A stretch of DNA of 36,530 nucleotides from Planktothrix paucivesiculata PCC 9631 (GCF_900009265.2 NZ_LR735001.1:126059-162588), one strand, 5' to 3'; positions 23,166 to 31,938 are shown, numbered from the stretch's first letter. Notes: a model not told the origin generated them from the sequence alone. Program-made: numbers and translations.

Positions 23166-24494
23166 TTAAACTTTTTTGATCGCTAAACTATTGAGATAGG
23201 CTTTAGGATCATCGGGGTTGAATTGTACGCCATCAAAGAAGGTTTCAATCCCGCGAGAGGGTGTGGCTGGAATTTCGGCTGCGGGAACATTTAAAGACTT
23301 CGCTGCTTCTCGCCATAAATCTTCGCGGTTGACCTTATCAACGGTGGCTTTAATATCTAAATCGGCTGGTAAATATCCCCAGCGAATATCTTCGGTTAAG
23401 AACCAACTATCATGGCTCTTATAGGGATAAGACGCATTATCCCGCCAGAATTTCATAGCCAAGGGACTAGCCGTAATCACCCGACCATCCCCAAAATCAA
23501 TATTTCCCCTGGAGCGCTCAATAATATCTTTAAAAGGCACTTTAAACCATTTATCTTGGGAAACAATTTGACACATTTCCTCGATATTTTCCGGTTTATC
23601 ACACCATTGTTGCGCTTCTAATACGGCCATGGTTAAAGCTTTAGCGGCTTTGGGGTTTTTATCCACCCAATCTGCTCGCATGGTAAAGGCTTTTTCGGGG
23701 TGATCTTTCCATAATTCCCCGGTAATTAATGCGGTATATCCGGCTTTTTGATTGACTAATTGGGCATTCCAAGGTTCACCGACACAGAACCCTTCCATAT
23801 TTCCGACTTTCATATTCGCTACCATTTGGGCGGGTGGCACCGGAATAATTGAAATATCAGTATCAGGAACAGTACCCCCGGCAGCTAACCAATACCGCAC
23901 CCATAAATCGTGAGTTCCTCCAGGGAATGTAATCGCAGCCTTGACTTCCTTTCCGGCATTTTTGGCAGCTAATAAAATATCTCTGAACTTAGCACTATCA
24001 TTAACAGTAATTTTAGCATCCAGATAGTCTTTACTTAAAGAAATCGCCTGACCATTGGTATTTAATCGGGCTAAAAGATACATCGGAACGGGTTGTTTTG
24101 TAATCGTTCCTAATGTCATTAAATACGGCATAGGGGATAGGATATGGGCCCCATCAATACCCCCTCCACCTGACCCTAATTCTAGGTTATCTCTAGTAAC
24201 AGGCCAAGAGGCTTGTTTAACTACCTTAACGTCAGACATTCCATACTTAGCAAACAGGCCCTTTTCTAAGGCAATAATTAGGGGGGCTGAGTCGGTTAAA
24301 GCAATAAATCCTAATGTTGCTGTTGGTATTTCTGGAGCATCAGCCGGATTAATATTCACCGCCGGGGCTGGAGTAGAGGTTGTTGTCGTGGTTGTGGAAG
24401 GATTGTTATTAGCAGCACAACCATGGATGATTAGAGTTCCAGCCGCCGTTGCACCAGCCGTGAACAGGAATTTCCGTCGTGAAAGTTTACTCAT
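23166..24494 (-). CDS. nrtA: Nitrate/nitrite-binding lipoprotein NrtA
   Basis: The periplasmic solute-binding component of the nitrate transporter, 442 residues. The N-terminus has a twin-arginine-like start (SRRKFLFTAG) and a lipobox ending in GTLIIHGC, with Cys26 as the likely lipid attachment site. A Thr/Pro-rich spacer follows (TTTTTTSTPAPA). The binding domain begins at TATLGFIALTDSAPLIIALE and contains the family segments TFPGGTHDLWVRYWLAAGG and GNMEGFCVGEPWNAQLV. It is homologous to the C-terminal domain of NrtC. It lies 54 bp after nirA and is part of the same NtcA-controlled transcript. Confidence 0.97.
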   Translation of the reverse strand: MSKLSRRKFLFTAGATAAGTLIIHGCAANNNPSTTTTTTSTPAPAVNINPADAPEIPTATLGFIALTDSAPLIIALEKGLFAKYGMSDVKVVKQASWPVTRDNLELGSGGGGIDGAHILSPMPYLMTLGTITKQPVPMYLLARLNTNGQAISLSKDYLDAKITVNDSAKFRDILLAAKNAGKEVKAAITFPGGTHDLWVRYWLAAGGTVPDTDISIIPVPPAQMVANMKVGNMEGFCVGEPWNAQLVNQKAGYTALITGELWKDHPEKAFTMRADWVDKNPKAAKALTMAVLEAQQWCDKPENIEEMCQIVSQDKWFKVPFKDIIERSRGNIDFGDGRVITASPLAMKFWRDNASYPYKSHDSWFLTEDIRWGYLPADLDIKATVDKVNREDLWREAAKSLNVPAAEIPATPSRGIETFFDGVQFNPDDPKAYLNSLAIKKV

Positions 24495-24548
24495 ATTCTG
24501 TGTTTTGATTCTGTATTAGTAGGGTGTTGATGTGGATTTTGAGATTAA

Positions 24549-26084
24549 TTATTCTTTGACTCGAGCACCAAATTGTTCGACTAAAATTTGTCGCAAAACG
24601 GGCTTGAGATCCTCGCAGGGAATGGATTTTTGGACACATTCACCCAGTTGGGCATCTTTACCGACTTTTCCGCCCATATAGAGGTTCACCCCTTCAACGG
24701 TTTTGCCGTCTTTGCGGGCTTTGGTTCCCATTAATCCAATGTCGGCTACTTGGGGTTGTCCGCAGGAGTTGGGGCAGCCTGTCCAATGAATTCTGACGGT
24801 TTTTTCGACGGTTAATTCCGCTTCTAATTCCTTAACTAATTCGACAGCCTGATTTTTAGTTTCTACCAAAGCAAAGTTACAAAATTGTGCGCCCGTACAG
24901 GAAACTAATCCTCGACTTAAGGCAGAGGGATTAACGGAGAATTTTTCCAAAATCGGTTCGGTTAAAAAGGCTTCTAACCGACTATCGGAAATATTGGGAA
25001 TAATCACATTTTGTTCAACGGTTAAGCGAATTTCTCCACTCCCATAAACTTCAGCAATGCGGGATAATTCTAACATATCGTTAGCAGATAACCGGCCAAC
25101 GGGAATATTTAATCCCACATAGTTTAATCCGGGTTGTTTCTGTTGATAAATTCCCAAATGATCCCGTTTTTCCCAAAGAATTTCGTCTTTTTCCGCTTCA
25201 GATTCTAAAGCATAACCGATTTGTTTTTCGACTTCAGAACGAAACTTCTCAATGCCCCATTCATCGATTAACCACATTAACCGAGTTTTTTGGCGAACTC
25301 CCCTAGGCCCATGGTCTCGAAAGACTTCTAAAATCCCTCGACAAATATCGACAACTTGCTCGGGTTTTGCCCAAACATTCAGGGGAATGGCGGCTTCACA
25401 ACGGGTTGCAGAAAAGAATCCTCCAACTAACACATTGAAGCCAAAAGTTTCCTGTTTAAATGCCGGAATAAAGGCAATATCATTGATTTCGGCGTGAATA
25501 GAATTATCCCGACATCCGCCAATGGCAATGTTGAATTTTCGGGGTAAATTACTAAACTCTGGATTTCCTTTTCCTTTATTGGTAATTAGGTCTTGAACCT
25601 GTTGCACTAACTCCCGGGTATCATAGAGTTCATCGGCATCTAACCCCGCAACCGGTGAACCTGTGATATTACGGACGTTATCCATTCCCGACTGAATACT
25701 TGTGAGTCCAACGGTTTCAAACCGCCGAAAAATATCGCTGAGATCCTCAATCCGAATTCCTCTTAACTGAAGGTTCTGTCTTGTGGTAATATCAGCACTA
25801 CCGTCATCACCATAGCGTTGCACGATTTCCCCCAAAACCCACATCTGCTCACTGGTGATCACCCCATTTGGTAAACGCAACCGCATCATGAATTTACCTG
25901 GAGTCACGGGACGGAAAAACACCCCGAGCCATTTTAGGCGATGGTCTCGGTCGGTTTCGTCCATGGCTTCCCAACCCAATTGGGCGAAGGTTTCTAGTTC
26001 ATCTTTAACCGCTAAACCATCTTTTTCGGCCTTGAGTTTCTCAAATTTGTTTGTGGCTGTTTTTTGCGGGACTGTGCTGGTCAT
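24549..26084 (-). CDS. nirA: Ferredoxin-nitrite reductase
   Basis: Siroheme and [4Fe-4S] enzyme that reduces nitrite to ammonium with six electrons from ferredoxin. The four cluster/siroheme cysteines are visible as SCTGAQFCNFALVETK (C-x5-C) and HWTGCPNSCGQPQ (C-x3-C). Substrate/siroheme-binding arginines lie in DITTRQNLQLRG and RKFNIAIGGCRDN. I start it at ATG 26082-26084 (511 residues), since GAGGA precedes it at good spacing and the length matches other NirA; an in-frame TTG at 26135 would add 17 unusual residues and has no ribosome site. It is the first gene of the nirA-nrtABCD-narB operon. Predicted initiation near 26254 leaves a ~170-base leader. Confidence 0.97.
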   Translation of the reverse strand: MTSTVPQKTATNKFEKLKAEKDGLAVKDELETFAQLGWEAMDETDRDHRLKWLGVFFRPVTPGKFMMRLRLPNGVITSEQMWVLGEIVQRYGDDGSADITTRQNLQLRGIRIEDLSDIFRRFETVGLTSIQSGMDNVRNITGSPVAGLDADELYDTRELVQQVQDLITNKGKGNPEFSNLPRKFNIAIGGCRDNSIHAEINDIAFIPAFKQETFGFNVLVGGFFSATRCEAAIPLNVWAKPEQVVDICRGILEVFRDHGPRGVRQKTRLMWLIDEWGIEKFRSEVEKQIGYALESEAEKDEILWEKRDHLGIYQQKQPGLNYVGLNIPVGRLSANDMLELSRIAEVYGSGEIRLTVEQNVIIPNISDSRLEAFLTEPILEKFSVNPSALSRGLVSCTGAQFCNFALVETKNQAVELVKELEAELTVEKTVRIHWTGCPNSCGQPQVADIGLMGTKARKDGKTVEGVNLYMGGKVGKDAQLGECVQKSIPCEDLKPVLRQILVEQFGARVKE

Positions 26085-26260
26085 AGCGGATTCCTCAGTG
26101 TTGCTATGTCTCGAATTTGGATCAAATTTGGCCAAACATTAACAGGTCTGTGGGACACAAACCGTATCACGGGAGACTCAAATCTAAAATCAGAGTATTA
26201 ATCTCTTTTGTTTGAACTTAGAGGCTCTCGACCTCAACCCAAAGGTTAAGCAATGTGAAT

Positions 26261-26302
26261 AAGTTAGACCCCTATACCCGATGCAATCGTAGCTAATGTT
26301 AC
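26261..26302 (-). promoter_or_regulatory. NtcA-activated promoter of the nirA operon
   Basis: On the minus strand the sequence GTA-ACATTAGC-TAC (26289-26302) matches the NtcA consensus GTAN8TAC exactly. After 22 bases comes TAACTT (26261-26266), which fits the TAN3T -10 box. This is the canonical class II NtcA promoter geometry, so strong induction under nitrogen limitation and repression by ammonium is expected. The region is shared with the divergent amidohydrolase gene, but no matching -10 box lies on the plus strand. Confidence 0.9.
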
Positions 26303-26452
26303 AAAACTTAAAGTTTCATGAAGATTTTGCATTGTTGTCATACATTTTTTACATAACCTGAAATTTTTAGATTGTTTTTAGGTTTGGGCCGATGGTCAGG
26401 CTTCATTTGGCCATAGCCTTACAGTTAGGACGCTTCTAAATCCAGCAAACTA

Positions 26453-26487
26453 TTCCCTGTTCCCTGTTCCCTGTTCCCTGTTCCCTA
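26453..26487. repeat. 7-bp tandem repeat (TTCCCTG) x5
   Basis: Five head-to-tail copies of TTCCCTG, the last one TTCCCTA, 39 bp upstream of the amidohydrolase start. The complementary unit (GGGAACA) recurs at 31192-31208. It is a heptanucleotide STRR tract. Confidence 0.9.
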
Positions 26488-26525
26488 GTCCATAGACAAA
26501 GATGTTTTAACTACTAAAATTAATT

Positions 26526-27833
26526 ATGATTCCAAATACTTCTTGTTACTGGCTGAAAAATGTTCGCGTTCCGGTTTGTGTACTGACCGATGTTGATGGG
26601 GCGATCGCAGCTTCAGCTAATACGGATGGTATGGCTTTAGTTGATATTAAAATCACCTCGGGAATCATTAATCAGATTGCTATTGCCGAATCTATTGAGT
26701 TAGAAAATATCCCCACGGTGGATTTACAGGGGAAACAAATTTGGCCCTGTTTTGTAGATGTTCATACTCATTTAGATAAGGGTCATATTTGGGAGCGATC
26801 GCCGAATATTAAAGGAACCTTTGAAGACGCTTTAACTGCCACTTTTAAAGATGAAGAAACCTGGACTACCGAAGATATTTACCGACGAATGGAATTTGGC
26901 TTAAAGTGTAGTTATGTCCATGGAACCAAAGCGATTAGAACCCATTTAGATTCGGCAGGAAGATTGATAGATATAAACTGGGATGTTTTTAACACATTAA
27001 AAAAGGAATGGCAAGATCGCTTAATTTTGCAAGGTGTTTCCTTAGCTACCTTAGACTATTATTTAACGGCGGAAGGTGAAAAATTAGTTAATAAAGTAGT
27101 AGATTCAGGGGGAATTTTGGGTAGCGTTGCTTATATTAATCCTGATTTAGATCAACAAATTGAGCGAATTTTTGCTATTGCTAAAGACCGCAGTTTGAAC
27201 CTAGATTTCCATGTCGATGAAAATGGAGAAGCCGAATCAATTTGTTTATCTAAAATTGCCGAAGCCGCGTTAAAATATCAATTTCAGGGGAAAATTATTT
27301 GCGGACATTGTTGTAGTTTAGCCGTACAACCGGAGGATATTGTTCAAAAAACCCTAGAATTAGTTAAAGCTGCCAACATTGGAATTGTGAGTTTACCGAT
27401 GTGTAATCTCTATTTACAAGATCGTCAATATGATCAATCTCAACATCCAAAAACCCCCCGTTGGCGAGGAACAACCTTAGTTCATGAATTGAAACAAGCG
27501 GGGATTTCCGTGGCTTTTGCTAGTGATAATTGTCGTGATCCGTTTTATGGTTTTGGCGACCATGATGGGTTAGAAGTCTTTAAAATGGCGGTGAGAATTT
27601 GCCATTTAGATAGACCTTTCCAAGATTGGTTATCGACTGTCACAACCATCCCGGCGGATTTTATGGGTTTACCCGATACCGGACGCCTTGGCGTAGGACT
27701 TCCGGCGGATTTTATTATTTTTCAAGGAAGGTATTTAAGTGAAATTTTATCCCGGTGTCAGAGCGATCGGATTGTAATTAGAAACGGTAAAATATTGGAA
27801 GAAAAATTACCTGATTATGCGGAATTAGATTAG
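26526..27833 (+). CDS. Cytosine deaminase-like amidohydrolase
   Basis: A 435-residue TIM-barrel metal-dependent hydrolase of the amidohydrolase superfamily, closest in motif pattern to cytosine deaminase/CodA-like enzymes. Visible metal-ligand motifs are VDVHTHLDKGH near residue 77, DFHVDENGE near 231, KIICGHCCSL near 260, and FASDNCRDPF near 340. The C-terminal composite beta domain ends with LPADFIIFQGRYLSE. Cytosine deaminase releases ammonia and makes uracil, which would fit beside a nitrogen assimilation operon. The exact substrate (cytosine, creatinine or another cyclic amidine) is not proven by sequence. It diverges from nirA with a 441-bp gap that holds the NtcA site. A strong hairpin ends the gene. 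Confidence 0.85.
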   Translation: MIPNTSCYWLKNVRVPVCVLTDVDGAIAASANTDGMALVDIKITSGIINQIAIAESIELENIPTVDLQGKQIWPCFVDVHTHLDKGHIWERSPNIKGTFEDALTATFKDEETWTTEDIYRRMEFGLKCSYVHGTKAIRTHLDSAGRLIDINWDVFNTLKKEWQDRLILQGVSLATLDYYLTAEGEKLVNKVVDSGGILGSVAYINPDLDQQIERIFAIAKDRSLNLDFHVDENGEAESICLSKIAEAALKYQFQGKIICGHCCSLAVQPEDIVQKTLELVKAANIGIVSLPMCNLYLQDRQYDQSQHPKTPRWRGTTLVHELKQAGISVAFASDNCRDPFYGFGDHDGLEVFKMAVRICHLDRPFQDWLSTVTTIPADFMGLPDTGRLGVGLPADFIIFQGRYLSEILSRCQSDRIVIRNGKILEEKLPDYAELD

Positions 27834-27845
27834 CTATATTAAATT

Positions 27846-27878
27846 AAAAACCCGGTTTCTTCAAGAAACCAGGTTTTT
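27846..27878. terminator. Bidirectional intrinsic terminator
   Basis: AAAAACCCGGTTTCTT (27846-27861) pairs with AAGAAACCAGGTTTTT (27863-27878) with one mismatch, making a hairpin with A/T runs on both sides. It lies 12 bp after the amidohydrolase stop and 3 bp beyond the stop of the convergent DUF2301 gene, so it can end both. The AAACCCGGTTTCTT core also occurs near 11692-11760, suggesting a repeat recruited as terminator. Confidence 0.9.
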
Positions 27879-27881
27879 GTA

Positions 27882-28538
27882 TTAAGCTAACTGTTGATTC
27901 TTCAAATAATCAAAAACGCTTTTATCTCCAATATCTCCGGGAATTCCTTGGAATATTTTCCGACCTGCAAAAATAATAAATTGAATCGCCCAAAATGCCA
28001 GGAAAATTTTCTGAGCATCAACTGACCAAAAATCAGCCATAAATCCTAATAACAAAATCGGAACTAAAGGAGTTAGGAGTTTGGTTTCCATGCGATTAAA
28101 ACAGAAGGCTTCTTTAAAATAAATTCCGGTTAACGCCACAAAGGTAAATCCCACTCCAAATAAGCTATAGGGGTTGTGATAAATAGTTAATGCTAAGGGT
28201 TCAGGATCGACCAGAGCAAAAACTACCGAAGCAATTCCACCAATTAACCAAAACAGTTGCAGAAGTTGGTGTAACTGAATCAGATAAATATGAATGGTGA
28301 ATAAACTCACCCCTAAACCCAACCAAAAACAGAAGTAGAGGGGAGTTAATGCGGGTAGAACCCCGGGGTTATTGATTTGGAACAACACTAATCCGGCGGC
28401 GAGGGTGAAGCACAGGGCTGCTATAATTAAGCCCGTGCGGTAAATAATCACACTTTGGCGATCGCTATCATTAATTGTATAATTGCCAAATTGTCCTTGA
28501 TAAATAACGGGTATGGAAGGCGGTTGTGTTTGTACCAT
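27882..28538 (-). CDS. DUF2301 integral membrane protein
   Basis: A 218-residue membrane protein with about six hydrophobic helices, for example GLIIAALCFTLAAGLVLF and PLYFCFWLGLGVSLFTIHIY. The conserved stretch GVGFTFVALTGIYFKEAFCF and the GRKIFQGIPGDIGDKSVFDY end are characteristic of the DUF2301 family in cyanobacteria. Function is unknown. The start is supported by AGGAGAG-like sequence a few bases upstream of the ATG. Transcription converges with the amidohydrolase gene and both share one terminator hairpin. Confidence 0.85.
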   Translation of the reverse strand: MVQTQPPSIPVIYQGQFGNYTINDSDRQSVIIYRTGLIIAALCFTLAAGLVLFQINNPGVLPALTPLYFCFWLGLGVSLFTIHIYLIQLHQLLQLFWLIGGIASVVFALVDPEPLALTIYHNPYSLFGVGFTFVALTGIYFKEAFCFNRMETKLLTPLVPILLLGFMADFWSVDAQKIFLAFWAIQFIIFAGRKIFQGIPGDIGDKSVFDYLKNQQLA

Positions 28539-28735
28539 GATTTTCTCTCCTGAAGAATGTTAAAAATACCTGTAGCACGATATACTAAATTCTACTCCCT
28601 TCCCCATGGAAAAATCTTAAGGTTGAAATGGCTAGAAGCGTAAATTTTGACGTCTCTACAATTATAAACCTTAAAAAAGATTAATTAAAATCAACTAGGG
28701 TTGAGACGAATAACTACTGTGCTTGGTGTAACAGA

Positions 28736-29392
28736 ATGCCTAAACTATATCAAAACAAAAACAAAAAAAAAATCCAGCCCCCCGGAGATGATTTGAAACC
28801 GATTCAAATTGATGAAACCATTGTATCGGGTTTAGTGAATAAACAAAGAAATAGGCTGGACTCCTCCGACCCCAGGATGATTCTAAAAAGTATGATCGAA
28901 CAAATGGAATCCTTAGGATTAATTAATCAAAATTTCTTTGATGTGGGAGATGATGATGAGGATGAGGATGAGGAGTTTGATGTTGAAGAATTTGAAGAAA
29001 GAGTCAAGAAAATTTTAGGAAACAATAGAATCAAGGTAAATCCAAAAACTTTAAATAAATATTTTAAGTATTTGAAAGAAAATCTGGAATTACCTTGTTA
29101 TTTAAGTGGCTCGGAGGAGTTTTTCTGGGAAGAAGAATATCTTTATGGGCCCGGAAAAATCAAGGAATATGAAGAACTTAAAAAAACAAATCCTTCCTAC
29201 ACCGATATTTTTATATTAGAAAATTTCCAGCCTAAATTTGATGAAATGGATGGAATTATGGTGGATGTTAAACGAGCCAGCGACAATCGAAAATTTACCC
29301 TTCCTTTAGCAGAATTAGAAGTATCGGATGAAAACTCCCCAAACTATAGCCTTATCGAAGATTATTTAGTCTGGTTTCTAACTTATTCATAG
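28736..29392 (+). CDS. Acidic protein of unknown function
   Basis: A 218-residue soluble protein I do not recognise. The first ~20 residues are basic (NKNKKKIQPP). Residues ~75-90 form an unbroken acidic run (VGDDDEDEDEEFDVEEFEER). The C-terminal ~130 residues look like a compact alpha/beta domain with conserved-looking aromatic clusters (LPCYLSGSEEFFWEEEYLYG, LIEDYLVWFLTYS). The overall look recalls small cyanobacterial calcium-binding or adaptor domains, but no family could be assigned. No strong ribosome site precedes the ATG. It has its own upstream region with a fragment of the GTAGAGACG repeat. AT-rich codon use and isolation suggest accessory content. Confidence 0.65.
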   Translation: MPKLYQNKNKKKIQPPGDDLKPIQIDETIVSGLVNKQRNRLDSSDPRMILKSMIEQMESLGLINQNFFDVGDDDEDEDEEFDVEEFEERVKKILGNNRIKVNPKTLNKYFKYLKENLELPCYLSGSEEFFWEEEYLYGPGKIKEYEELKKTNPSYTDIFILENFQPKFDEMDGIMVDVKRASDNRKFTLPLAELEVSDENSPNYSLIEDYLVWFLTYS

Positions 29393-29408
29393 TTCTTATT
29401 TCTAAATT

Positions 29409-29440
29409 TTGTAGAGACGGAAACTTTTACGTCTCTACAA
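29409..29440. repeat. GTAGAGACG palindrome between convergent genes
   Basis: TTGTAGAGACG (29409-29419) and CGTCTCTACAA (29430-29440) are perfect complements with a 10-base loop. It lies 16 bp after the acidic-protein stop and 15 bp before the stop of the convergent ycf23 gene, so it may also serve as a terminator. It is the same repeat family as 23055-23092 and 34073-34101. Confidence 0.85.
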
Positions 29441-29455
29441 TTGATTCAAAAAATA

Positions 29456-30202
29456 TTAAGCGTAAACTCGGTTAGATTTAACCGTGGCTAAGGCTTCCAC
29501 TAAGCTCCGAACTACCGCCATCATCGCCACTTCGTTATCAAGGCGGTTAATAGCCGAACCCACGCCAACGCCTGCGGCTCCGGCGGCAATTGCCATGGGA
29601 GCGGTAATATTAGAAATACCTGAAGCGCATAACACGGGGACGGACACGGCGCGAGAAATTTCCGAGGCGGCGGCTAAGGTGGGGGCTGCTTTTTCAATTA
29701 GTCCCAATGTTCCGCCATGAACTGGGGAAGAACTGGTTCCGCCTTCGGTTTGGATGATATCTGCACCCGCTTTGACCAGTTCCAGGGCGAGTTCAACCTG
29801 TTGGTCGAGTTCGAGGATATGGGGAACCGTGACCGATAGGGTAATATGGGGCAGCAGGGCGCGGGTTTCGTGGGTCAGTTGCAGGACTTCCGCCGCTTCA
29901 AAACGCCGTCCTTGAGTATAGAAGGCATCAAAGTTACCAATTTCAATCAGGTCTACACCCGCTTCTACGCAGGTCACAAATTTTTCCGGTTCTACCGCAG
30001 AAACACAGATGGGGAGATGGGTTAATTCGCGGACAATCTGCACTAAGTTGGGGTCGGCGGCAATATCCACAAAGGTTGCGCCTCCTTGGGTTGCGGCTTT
30101 GACCACGGAAGCGACCCGCCCAACGTTGAAGTTGGTTAAACCACTAATCACTTTTAGGGCGTTACCTTGGTTGAAGGCTCGTTGTAAGGATGAATTCATC
30201 AT
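29456..30202 (-). CDS. ycf23: Ycf23/DUF561 protein, TIM-barrel fold
   Basis: A 248-residue protein of the DUF561 (Ycf23) family, conserved in cyanobacteria and red-algal-type plastids. Recognisable parts are ALKVISGLTNFN near the start, GATFVDIAADP, LIEIGNFDAFYTQGRRF, IIQTEGGTSSSPVHGG and the phosphate-binding-like end AAGAAGVGVGSAINRL. The fold resembles ThiG/TrpC-type TIM barrels, so a phosphate-containing small ligand is likely. The biochemical role is not established. The length is normal and two adjacent ATGs start the frame. It stands alone, convergent with the acidic-protein gene. Confidence 0.93.
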   Translation of the reverse strand: MMNSSLQRAFNQGNALKVISGLTNFNVGRVASVVKAATQGGATFVDIAADPNLVQIVRELTHLPICVSAVEPEKFVTCVEAGVDLIEIGNFDAFYTQGRRFEAAEVLQLTHETRALLPHITLSVTVPHILELDQQVELALELVKAGADIIQTEGGTSSSPVHGGTLGLIEKAAPTLAAASEISRAVSVPVLCASGISNITAPMAIAAGAAGVGVGSAINRLDNEVAMMAVVRSLVEALATVKSNRVYA

Positions 30203-30217
30203 AATTTTAGTATTGAT

Positions 30218-30236
30218 GTAGTGAGGCGTTCACGCC
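30218..30236. repeat. GTAGTGAGGCGTTCACGCC repeat copy
   Basis: The 19-base string is identical to 14206-14224 within the MITE, where its right arm is complete and gives TGAGGCG-TTCA-CGCCTCA. Here the right arm continues as CCCTA, so the palindrome is partial. It lies just upstream of the ycf23 start. Confidence 0.8.
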
Positions 30237-30327
30237 CCTAGCTATCTTAGTTAAAAACATTCTGCCATAAGTTATGACATTCGGGTGATCGTCAGCCTAA
30301 AAATTATTTTTTGCCCAGAATTTTTGA

Positions 30328-31140
30328 TTAATCCTTAAATCTTTGGGGTTGTTGAAATTTATATAAATCCTCAATTACTTGCACCCAACTATTAACTAAA
30401 GAGGCTAAAATTTGATCGCCTTTTTCTTTAGTTGCCACCGTTGCATCCCCTAAAACACCACTTTGGGTTAAATCTTTTGTCACCCAAGCAAAGGGTAAGT
30501 TTCCCTCCATACTTAATAAACTATTTTCGGGTAAATAATGGGGATATTCACAAACCGCTTGTTCCATTTTTACCTGTTCTGGAAGTAGGGACAACATTAA
30601 ACTGGTTTCCGCATCTCCGGCGTGAATTCCTAGTTCTAATTCTTTTGCGGTTAAGAGTTCCGCAGCAACGTTAGGAACTCGCCAAACAAATAGGGGAAAT
30701 ACGGAAAAATCCTGATATTTTTGATGTAAGTCTCGCGCTACCAGTTCTAAAATTTGCGGTTGTCCGCCATGACCATTAATAAAGGCTAATTTTCTAAACC
30801 CAGCCCGATAAAGACTTTCTCCTAATTCCATTAATACCGCCGTTAAGGTTTGGGAATTTAAGGTTATTGTGCCGGGAAAATGCCAATGTTCGTTAGATTT
30901 TCCATAATAAATTGTGGGCAAAGCATAGGCTGGAATATTATCATTAATTTGGGCTAAAGAATGACCGGTGATGGCCGTTGCGATCGCTGCATCAACTATT
31001 AAGGGTAAATGGGGGCCATGTTGTTCAATGGAGCCCATCGGTTGTAAAATAACTACATTATTTTTATCGGGCATTGATTCAATTTCTTTCCAGGTTAAAT
31101 AGGGAAAAAAACGTTCAGGTGGAATAAAATTATGGATCAT
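30328..31140 (-). CDS. Creatininase-family amidohydrolase
   Basis: A 270-residue protein of the creatininase/creatinine amidohydrolase family (metal-dependent hydrolases of cyclic or linear amides, including riboflavin-pathway formamide hydrolases). The signature GSIEQHGPHLPL (about residues 38-49) supplies metal ligands. Other conserved parts are YYGKSNEHWHFPGTITL, FINGHGGQPQIL and GIHAGDAETSLML. I prefer the ATG at 31140 (MIHNFIPPERF), which matches relatives; a GTG nine codons earlier (31167) is also open, and neither has a clear ribosome site. It is isolated, so the substrate is not indicated by neighbours. Confidence 0.88.
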   Translation of the reverse strand: MIHNFIPPERFFPYLTWKEIESMPDKNNVVILQPMGSIEQHGPHLPLIVDAAIATAITGHSLAQINDNIPAYALPTIYYGKSNEHWHFPGTITLNSQTLTAVLMELGESLYRAGFRKLAFINGHGGQPQILELVARDLHQKYQDFSVFPLFVWRVPNVAAELLTAKELELGIHAGDAETSLMLSLLPEQVKMEQAVCEYPHYLPENSLLSMEGNLPFAWVTKDLTQSGVLGDATVATKEKGDQILASLVNSWVQVIEDLYKFQQPQRFKD

Positions 31141-31191
31141 GGGTTCAATTTTATTAAGTAGTTGCACAAAATAAATTACCTAGTTGGGAGA

Positions 31192-31208
31192 GGGAACAGG
31201 GAACAGGG
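31192..31208. repeat. Heptamer tract GGGAACA
   Basis: A short run of AGGGAACAGGGAACAGGG, the complement of the TTCCCTG tract at 26453-26487. It is an STRR-type repeat in a 248-bp intergenic region upstream of the creatininase-family gene. Confidence 0.75.
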
Positions 31209-31334
31209 TAGAGGATTTGTAATTAATTTTGTTTAGGTACTTATCAAGATATTTAAGTTGTGTTCAAAATTATTGAGCAAAAGGGAACACCGGAAGCATC
31301 GGGGAGCAACGGGAGTAAACTATTTATATTACCC

Positions 31335-31362
31335 ATTCGTAATTCGTAATTCGTAATTCGTA
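31335..31362. repeat. 7-bp tandem repeat (ATTCGTA) x4
   Basis: Four exact heptamers in a row, followed by ATTACCCACTCCCCATTACC, which resembles the complement of the TAATGGG tract after ctaC. It lies 26 bp after the stop of the DUF456 gene on the minus strand. Confidence 0.9.
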
Positions 31363-31388
31363 ATTACCCACTCCCCATTACCTACTAT

Positions 31389-31934
31389 TTAAGGTTGTAA
31401 TGTGGAAACCAACGGCCAAGTCTTAATAATAAAAATACCAACGGCAACAATTCCTAAGACCAATTCAATCACATTGCCTAAAACTGAACCGATAAAAACC
31501 CCAATACTAGCCTTGAAAGCTGGCTTGATTCGTTCCGTTAATTTAACATCCCTTTGATAAAGTAATTCCCCAATAAAAGCCCCCAAAATCGGCCCAATTA
31601 AAACCCCTAATAACGGCCCTCCAAAGGGTAAAGCGGGTAAAAGTCCAAATACTCCGACGACCAATCCAATAATGGCTCCAAACTGCGCCCACTTACTCGC
31701 CCCAAACTGTTGTAATCCCAAAATTGTCGCTAAATAGACAATCACCATACTCACAATTAAAATCGAGATTACCACAATCATCGGCGTCACAATTCCCGTG
31801 AATTTTGTGGCAATTCCCCAAACTAAAATCGCACCTAAAATTAAACTGGTTCCGGGTAATAAAGGAACAACAATCCCAATAATCCCCACCATCATCAAAG
31901 CAATCACAATCCAATATAAAATCCAATAGTTCAT
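31389..31934 (-). CDS. DUF456 membrane protein
   Basis: About 181 residues with five to six hydrophobic segments. Glycine-rich turns such as VPLLPGTSLILGAILVWG and LPFGGPLLGVLIGPILGAFI are typical of the DUF456 family, whose function is unknown. I start it at ATG 31932-31934 (MNYWILYW); an upstream in-frame start at 31976 would overlap the peptidase gene and add 14 non-hydrophobic residues. The start lies only 4 bp after the stop of the M48 peptidase gene, so the two are almost certainly co-transcribed and perhaps translationally coupled. Confidence 0.88.
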   Translation of the reverse strand: MNYWILYWIVIALMMVGIIGIVVPLLPGTSLILGAILVWGIATKFTGIVTPMIVVISILIVSMVIVYLATILGLQQFGASKWAQFGAIIGLVVGVFGLLPALPFGGPLLGVLIGPILGAFIGELLYQRDVKLTERIKPAFKASIGVFIGSVLGNVIELVLGIVAVGIFIIKTWPLVSTLQP

Positions 31935-31938
31935 GGGG

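Noticed and set aside
24055-24519. A 154-codon plus-strand frame opposite nrtA
   Set aside because: It is antisense to a certain gene and its composition mirrors the NrtA Thr/Ala-rich N-terminus.
26289-26302. NtcA site controlling the divergent amidohydrolase gene as well
   Set aside because: The site is palindromic, but no TAN3T box lies 20-24 bp away on the plus strand, so only nirA-direction activation is supported.
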